From JBBDMU01 sp040905685 (GTDB taxonomy: Bacteria; Bacteroidota; Rhodothermia; Balneolales; Natronogracilivirgulaceae), in contig JBBDRB010000100.1 of the NCBI GenBank assembly GCA_040905685.1, positions 14,963 to 78,962 of the forward strand: a stretch of 64,000 nucleotides of DNA, read 5' to 3'. The position numbers and the translations under genes were made by a program. Shown here in pieces: positions 60,893-64,000 of this stretch. The stretch's first letter is position 1. Each line of letters opens with the position of its first letter. Under the pieces are notes generated by a model. The model saw nothing but the letters and a program-made list of their open reading frames with translations, searched no databases and was not told where the DNA came from.

Positions 60893-62371
60893 CTAAACAT
60901 CACGTTGTCTTACAAACTTTGTGTTACTTAATCCTAAAGGTATAAGTATAAACAAACTTACGATGAATATCACAAATCTGCCCGTTAATTCATGAAGAAA
61001 GGGAAGTGAAACTAAATTGGCACCCAAAAGGGCCGCAACGGCTATGGCCATCATCAAAACAGCTTTTCCCAGCTGATAGGTTACCGGCATATAACGGCGG
61101 CTGTAAAACAGGATCATCATGCTCATGGACGCATAGCAGGCCAGCGTGGCCACGGCGGCCCCCAGCATGCCCATGACGGGTATTAAGGTTAAATTTAAAA
61201 CCACGGTCACCACGGCCCCGGCCAGAGTGATCAGCGGCAGTTTACGAGTTTGCTCTTTGATAAAGATCCCGGCCGTAAAGTTAACGTACCATCCCTGAAA
61301 CCAGTAGGCCAGCAAAAGGTAAGGGATTATGGGAAGACCCATCCAGTAACGGCTGTCGATCAGGGTGCCGTCCAGCAAAGGGATCCGTATCTGAACGATC
61401 TGCCCGGCGAATAAGCCCACGGCCAGAAAAATGACAGCGGCCGCCAGGTTGTAGAGCAGGAACACATCGGCAAAGGTCTTCTCCACTTTTTCGGCTTTGG
61501 CATATCTCATGAAAAAAGGCTGCCAGGCCATCCGGAACATCTGTACCGTTAACAGCATAAAAATGGCTAATTTATAACAGGCCGTGTAAATGCCGGTGAT
61601 TTCTTCAGCCGTAAACCCGCCACCGTATATCCTCATTATATCGTTTTGCCCCATATTGTTAAGAAAAAAACGATCCAATACTTCATTAACCGCATAACCC
61701 ACCCCGGCCGGTATATAGGGTATACCAAAATAGAGAGCTTTCTGAAAGACCGGAGTATCCCAGGAGCCGGCCAGCTTATCAAAAGTAAAAAACAGGAGAG
61801 TGACAAACGTGACAGCCGATGCAACCAGGTTGGCCAGCAGGATAGCCTCAATGCCCCAGCCCAGCAAGACGATCAGGTACAGGTTTAATCCAACCAGGAT
61901 AAGTACACTTCCAAGGCGGATCAGGGCGAAGGTCCATGCCCGCCGGATCAGGCGAAGCTCGGCAAAGGGGATAGCCGACAGGGCGTCCAGCCAGAGAATG
62001 CCCAGCATCATCCAAAACAGATAGTGCATGCCCGGAGCCAGGCTTAGCAAGGGCGCCAGTACGGGAGTCAACAGCCAAAACAGCAGGGCCAATACGGTGC
62101 TGGCCCCCAACAGGAAAAGCTGCAGGGTTTTAAATACGTCCCGGGCAATCAGCCTGTCCGCGGCATACCGCAGGTAGGCTGATTCCATGCCAAACTGGAA
62201 CAACACATTAAAAAAGATAATGGCACCGTAAATTAACCCTATTACGCCATATTCTCCGGGGTCAAAAAACTTAGTATAGAACGGGACCAGCAGATAGTTT
62301 ATAAACCGGGCCACGACGCTGCTGATGCCATATACCAGGGTGTCGGAGAATAGTTCCCGTATTCGGCCCAA
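60893..62371 (-). CDS. polysaccharide flippase (MATE/MOP superfamily, Wzx-like)
   Basis: 492 residues with 14 predicted helices. The start is LFSDTLVYGISSVVARFINYLLVPFYTKFFDPGEYGVIGLIYG, the typical Polysacc_synt opening, and AWQPFFMRYAKAEKVE is the family's mid-loop. It would flip lipid-linked glycan across the inner membrane and could serve the exporter genes at 35-40 kb. The frame is open from 62470, but TTG at 62371 begins right after the aroQ stop (8-base gap) and removes the overlap. Third gene of the HIT-aroQ-flippase run. Confidence 0.88.
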   Translation of the reverse strand: MGRIRELFSDTLVYGISSVVARFINYLLVPFYTKFFDPGEYGVIGLIYGAIIFFNVLFQFGMESAYLRYAADRLIARDVFKTLQLFLLGASTVLALLFWLLTPVLAPLLSLAPGMHYLFWMMLGILWLDALSAIPFAELRLIRRAWTFALIRLGSVLILVGLNLYLIVLLGWGIEAILLANLVASAVTFVTLLFFTFDKLAGSWDTPVFQKALYFGIPYIPAGVGYAVNEVLDRFFLNNMGQNDIMRIYGGGFTAEEITGIYTACYKLAIFMLLTVQMFRMAWQPFFMRYAKAEKVEKTFADVFLLYNLAAAVIFLAVGLFAGQIVQIRIPLLDGTLIDSRYWMGLPIIPYLLLAYWFQGWYVNFTAGIFIKEQTRKLPLITLAGAVVTVVLNLTLIPVMGMLGAAVATLACYASMSMMILFYSRRYMPVTYQLGKAVLMMAIAVAALLGANLVSLPFLHELTGRFVIFIVSLFILIPLGLSNTKFVRQRDV

Positions 62372-62378
62372 ATTAACC

Positions 62379-62813
62379 TCAGTTACTGGTTTCCAGATGT
62401 TCGAGCGCCTGCACACCCAAAACATAGCTGTGAAATCCAAAACCGGTAATGACCCCGCTGCAGACGCCACCGGTCAGGGAATCGTGCCGGAAACTTTCCC
62501 GGGCATAGATATTGGATATGTGAACTTCCACCCTGGGACCCGTAAAAAGCGACAGGGCATCTCTGATGGACACCGAGGTGTGGGAGAGCCCTGCAAAATT
62601 TCCAAGTAAAGCGTCATAGGACTCCGTAGCACTGGCATGAATTTTGTCAATTATAGCCCCCTCATCATTGCTCTGGAAAAAAGTGAACGTATGGCCCGCA
62701 AACCGTTCCTGCAGCATTTTCTCCAGATCCTCCAGGGTTTCGTGTCCGTAAATCCCGGGCTCACGATTGCCCAGCGTATTTAAATTGGGGCCGTTTATAA
62801 CCAGTATGTTCAT
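62379..62813 (-). CDS. aroQ: type II 3-dehydroquinate dehydratase
   Basis: 144-residue shikimate-pathway enzyme. Seen: VINGPNLNTLGNREPGIYG with the essential Arg and Tyr, SNDEGAIIDKIH, and EVHISNIYARESFRH with the catalytic His. The usual NPGAYTHTS loop is altered to NFAGLSHTS, yet the Asn, His and Ser stay. ATG at 62813. Between a HIT gene (36 bases) and the flippase. Confidence 0.94.
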   Translation of the reverse strand: MNILVINGPNLNTLGNREPGIYGHETLEDLEKMLQERFAGHTFTFFQSNDEGAIIDKIHASATESYDALLGNFAGLSHTSVSIRDALSLFTGPRVEVHISNIYARESFRHDSLTGGVCSGVITGFGFHSYVLGVQALEHLETSN

Positions 62814-62849
62814 CGAATTGTATTATGGGGTTGTACAATTGTACAGCTT

Positions 62850-63263
62850 TCAGCTGAGCTTATTGTATTCAGCGACACCTCTCCGGATCTTTTCAGCAAT
62901 GAAGACCATATCCTCTTCGCTGACCTCCACGGAATGACTCAAAGAGAACGTTTGGTTTTTATCGTAAATAGGGATCAGATGAACATGGGCATGAGGCACT
63001 TCCAGACCTTCAACAATTATGCCGGTCCGCAAACAGCCCAATGCCTTATCCATTGCATGAGCAATGGGTTTTGCAAAGGTTATCAACCCCTGAAGACGTT
63101 CATCAGGCACATCAAAAAGGTAATCAATTTCTATCTTTGGAACTACCAGCGTGTGCCCCTCGCTCGATGGGTTGATATCCAAAAAGGCAAAATGATGTTC
63201 ATCTTCGGCTATTTTGTTGGACGGGATCTCCCCGCTAATGATTTTCGTGAAAATGGTGGCCAT
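62850..63263 (-). CDS. HIT family protein
   Basis: 137 residues, histidine-triad nucleotide-binding hydrolase. Seen: TIFTKIISGEIPSNKIAEDEHHFAFLDINP at the start and the HxHxHxx motif in VPHAHVHLIP near the end. Members hydrolyse nucleoside phosphoramidates or dinucleotides. ATG at 63263; first gene of the operon with a promoter candidate about 45 bases upstream. Confidence 0.94.
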   Translation of the reverse strand: MATIFTKIISGEIPSNKIAEDEHHFAFLDINPSSEGHTLVVPKIEIDYLFDVPDERLQGLITFAKPIAHAMDKALGCLRTGIIVEGLEVPHAHVHLIPIYDKNQTFSLSHSVEVSEEDMVFIAEKIRRGVAEYNKLS

Positions 63264-63306
63264 GATATCGTATTTGATTGCAATTTTTGCCGGTTATCTT
63301 CAAAGT

Positions 63307-63335
63307 AAGATAAATGCAGCTATTTCACCAGTAAA
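63307..63335 (-). promoter_or_regulatory. candidate promoter of the HIT-aroQ-flippase run
   Basis: On the minus strand TTTACT (63335-63330), 17 bases, then TATCTTAC (63312-63305). The same core and spacing occurs at rplM and tRNA-Lys. The -10 element is 44 bases ahead of the HIT start. Confidence 0.4.
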
Positions 63336-63428
63336 ACACCAACGCCGGACATTCGTTCTAAACTCAGCGGTTTTTTATTTCCCGGGGAGGAGCTTCATCA
63401 TGAGCGGAAATTTAGTTAAGATCCGGAC

Positions 63429-63457
63429 TTGATAAACCACGCAATCATTTTTATCTT
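63429..63457 (+). promoter_or_regulatory. candidate promoter of tRNA-Lys
   Basis: TTGATA (63429-63434), 17 bases, TATCTT (63452-63457) followed by AGG; the tRNA begins 14 bases later, which fits a start site a few bases into that interval. Confidence 0.5.
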
Positions 63458-63471
63458 AGGAGTCTTCATAA

Positions 63472-63544
63472 GAATCGGTAGCTCAGCTGGTAGAGCAACG
63501 GCCTTTTAAGCCGTGGGTCGTGGGTTCGAGCCCCACCCGATTCA
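63472..63544 (+). tRNA. tRNA-Lys (anticodon TTT)
   Basis: Full cloverleaf: acceptor GAATCGG with CCGATTC (63472-63478 and 63537-63543), D arm from GCTC, anticodon stem ACGGC/GCCGT (63498-63502, 63510-63514) around loop CTTTTAA with TTT at 63505-63507, T stem GTGGG/CCCAC with loop TTCGAGC. 73 bases, discriminator A, CCA not encoded. No second tRNA is adjacent. Confidence 0.97.
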
Positions 63545-63546
63545 CT

Positions 63547-63588
63547 TTGATGTAACCATAACAACTTCCCACCAATAAGTTACATCAA
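63547..63588. repeat. inverted repeat just beyond tRNA-Lys
   Basis: Perfect 10-bp arms TTGATGTAAC (63547-63556) and GTTACATCAA (63579-63588) with a 22-base spacer, starting 3 bases after the tRNA. It lacks a T tract, so it is a poor terminator. Possibly a protein-binding or attachment-related site. Confidence 0.4.
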
Positions 63589-63631
63589 CAAAAAGATAGC
63601 CTGGTACATGATATGGTACAGGTATGCTTTA

Positions 63632-63665
63632 ACGATATTTTATTTCTTCTAAAATAAAATATCGT
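63632..63665. repeat. 14-bp inverted repeat in AT-rich tract
   Basis: Perfect arms ACGATATTTTATTT (63632-63645) and AAATAAAATATCGT (63652-63665), 6-base loop. It lies in the 63545-63867 tract (323 bases) which is markedly AT-rich and contains no credible gene; the arms' T-rich side makes a terminator in either direction possible. Confidence 0.5.
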
Positions 63666-63867
63666 GTGTAGCCATAGTCTTAATAAGACGTCACAGCGGA
63701 AAGCCTCCAAACAACCAGCTGTGTAATGAGAATCATTAGAAGATGTTAGAAAAAGATAAGGTTTCATTCAAGTTATCCAAGATCATCTTTATACCGAATG
63801 CTCTAGACAAAGGATACCAGGTAAAATATGTTTGCAATATATTTGCAAATAATGCCTTTTATGATTA

Positions 63868-64000
63868 ATGAAAACTACAAAAGCCTCATATCGTTTATTT
63901 TCCTACGGGCTAATCCTCATGCTTATAGCATCGTTTAGTCTGCCAACTGTGGCCGCTTGCGCCATGGCCGGACAGGATTGCGAAAAAGAAATGGCGGATT
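63868..64000 (+). CDS. secreted or lipid-anchored protein, unknown (3' partial)
   Basis: ATG at 63868 begins a signal peptide: basic start MKTTKASYR, hydrophobic LILMLIASFSLPTVAA, then Cys-Ala-Met-Ala-Gly-Gln-Asp-Cys. VAAC could be a lipobox or simply an Ala-x-Ala cleavage site in front of a cysteine-containing mature part. Only 44 codons are in the window, so no family can be given. Confidence 0.6.
   Translation, partial: MKTTKASYRLFSYGLILMLIASFSLPTVAACAMAGQDCEKEMAD

Noticed and set aside
2611..63867. CRISPR arrays, rRNA genes, insertion sequences, phage or toxin-antitoxin modules
   Set aside because: No regularly spaced repeats, rRNA segments, transposase-like proteins or paired small toxin genes were found; long antisense frames in GC-balanced genes are shadows.

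Overview
This is a 64 kb chromosomal window, with one 100-base run of N at 21651-21750, from a Bacteroidota-related bacterium. The best fit is the Balneolota/Rhodothermota group. Supporting signs are families largely known from that superphylum (DUF4293, a long-tailed ribosomal protein S2, an SLBB export protein without a lipobox), many TTG/GTG starts with few Shine-Dalgarno sites, and candidate promoters sharing a TATCTTA-type -10/-7 element. Base composition looks close to 50% GC in genes, with AT-rich gaps. The placement is inferred from family content and motif style only.

Layout. 1-11.3 kb: partial MoeB/ThiF-type E1 enzyme, Na+/solute symporter, pyrR-pyrB, a large AddA/RecB-type helicase-nuclease, a DUF4197 lipoprotein, an NupG-like MFS carrier facing a Gfo/Idh oxidoreductase. 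11.4-14.9 kb: rplM-rpsI-rpsB-tsf, a clear terminator, then pyrH. 15-25 kb: cfa, an N-acyl-D-amino-acid deacylase-like enzyme, serA, engB, purF, aat (beside the gap), mutS. 25-35 kb: YihY membrane protein, 3-methyladenine glycosylase, a DUF4168 protein, an unrecognised membrane-anchored protein, Fe-ADH, YbbR, a DciA-like protein, MltF, two EamA permeases and a DUF4293 protein. 35-42 kb: surface-polysaccharide genes (Wza-like exporter, family-4 glycosyltransferase, Wzz-like chain-length protein, sugar nucleotidyltransferase) followed by a membrane-embedded Mur ligase. 42-48 kb: two small proteins, remnants of a metallopeptidase and a MATE transporter, metH, and a CDP-alcohol phosphatidyltransferase. 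48-60 kb: a mostly rightward run with NUDIX, recN, alpha/beta hydrolase, a PAS histidine kinase, AI-2E family permease, ddl, a family-5 solute-binding lipoprotein, nadK and mdh. 60-64 kb: an NYN/cold-shock fusion protein, the operon HIT-aroQ-flippase, tRNA-Lys, and an AT-rich tract with inverted repeats leading into a secreted protein cut by the window end.

Most genes are housekeeping (pyrimidine, purine, serine, methionine, NADP and cell-wall synthesis, translation, repair). I found no CRISPR array, rRNA, phage module, insertion sequence or obvious defence island. The most unusual points are a Mur ligase whose N-terminal domain is replaced by membrane helices, three head-to-tail DnaA-box-like sites spaced one helical turn apart in the 51.46-51.82 kb gap, an NYN ribonuclease-like domain fused to a cold-shock-like domain, a structured 63-base element just upstream of mltF, and a decayed peptidase/MATE locus behind metH.
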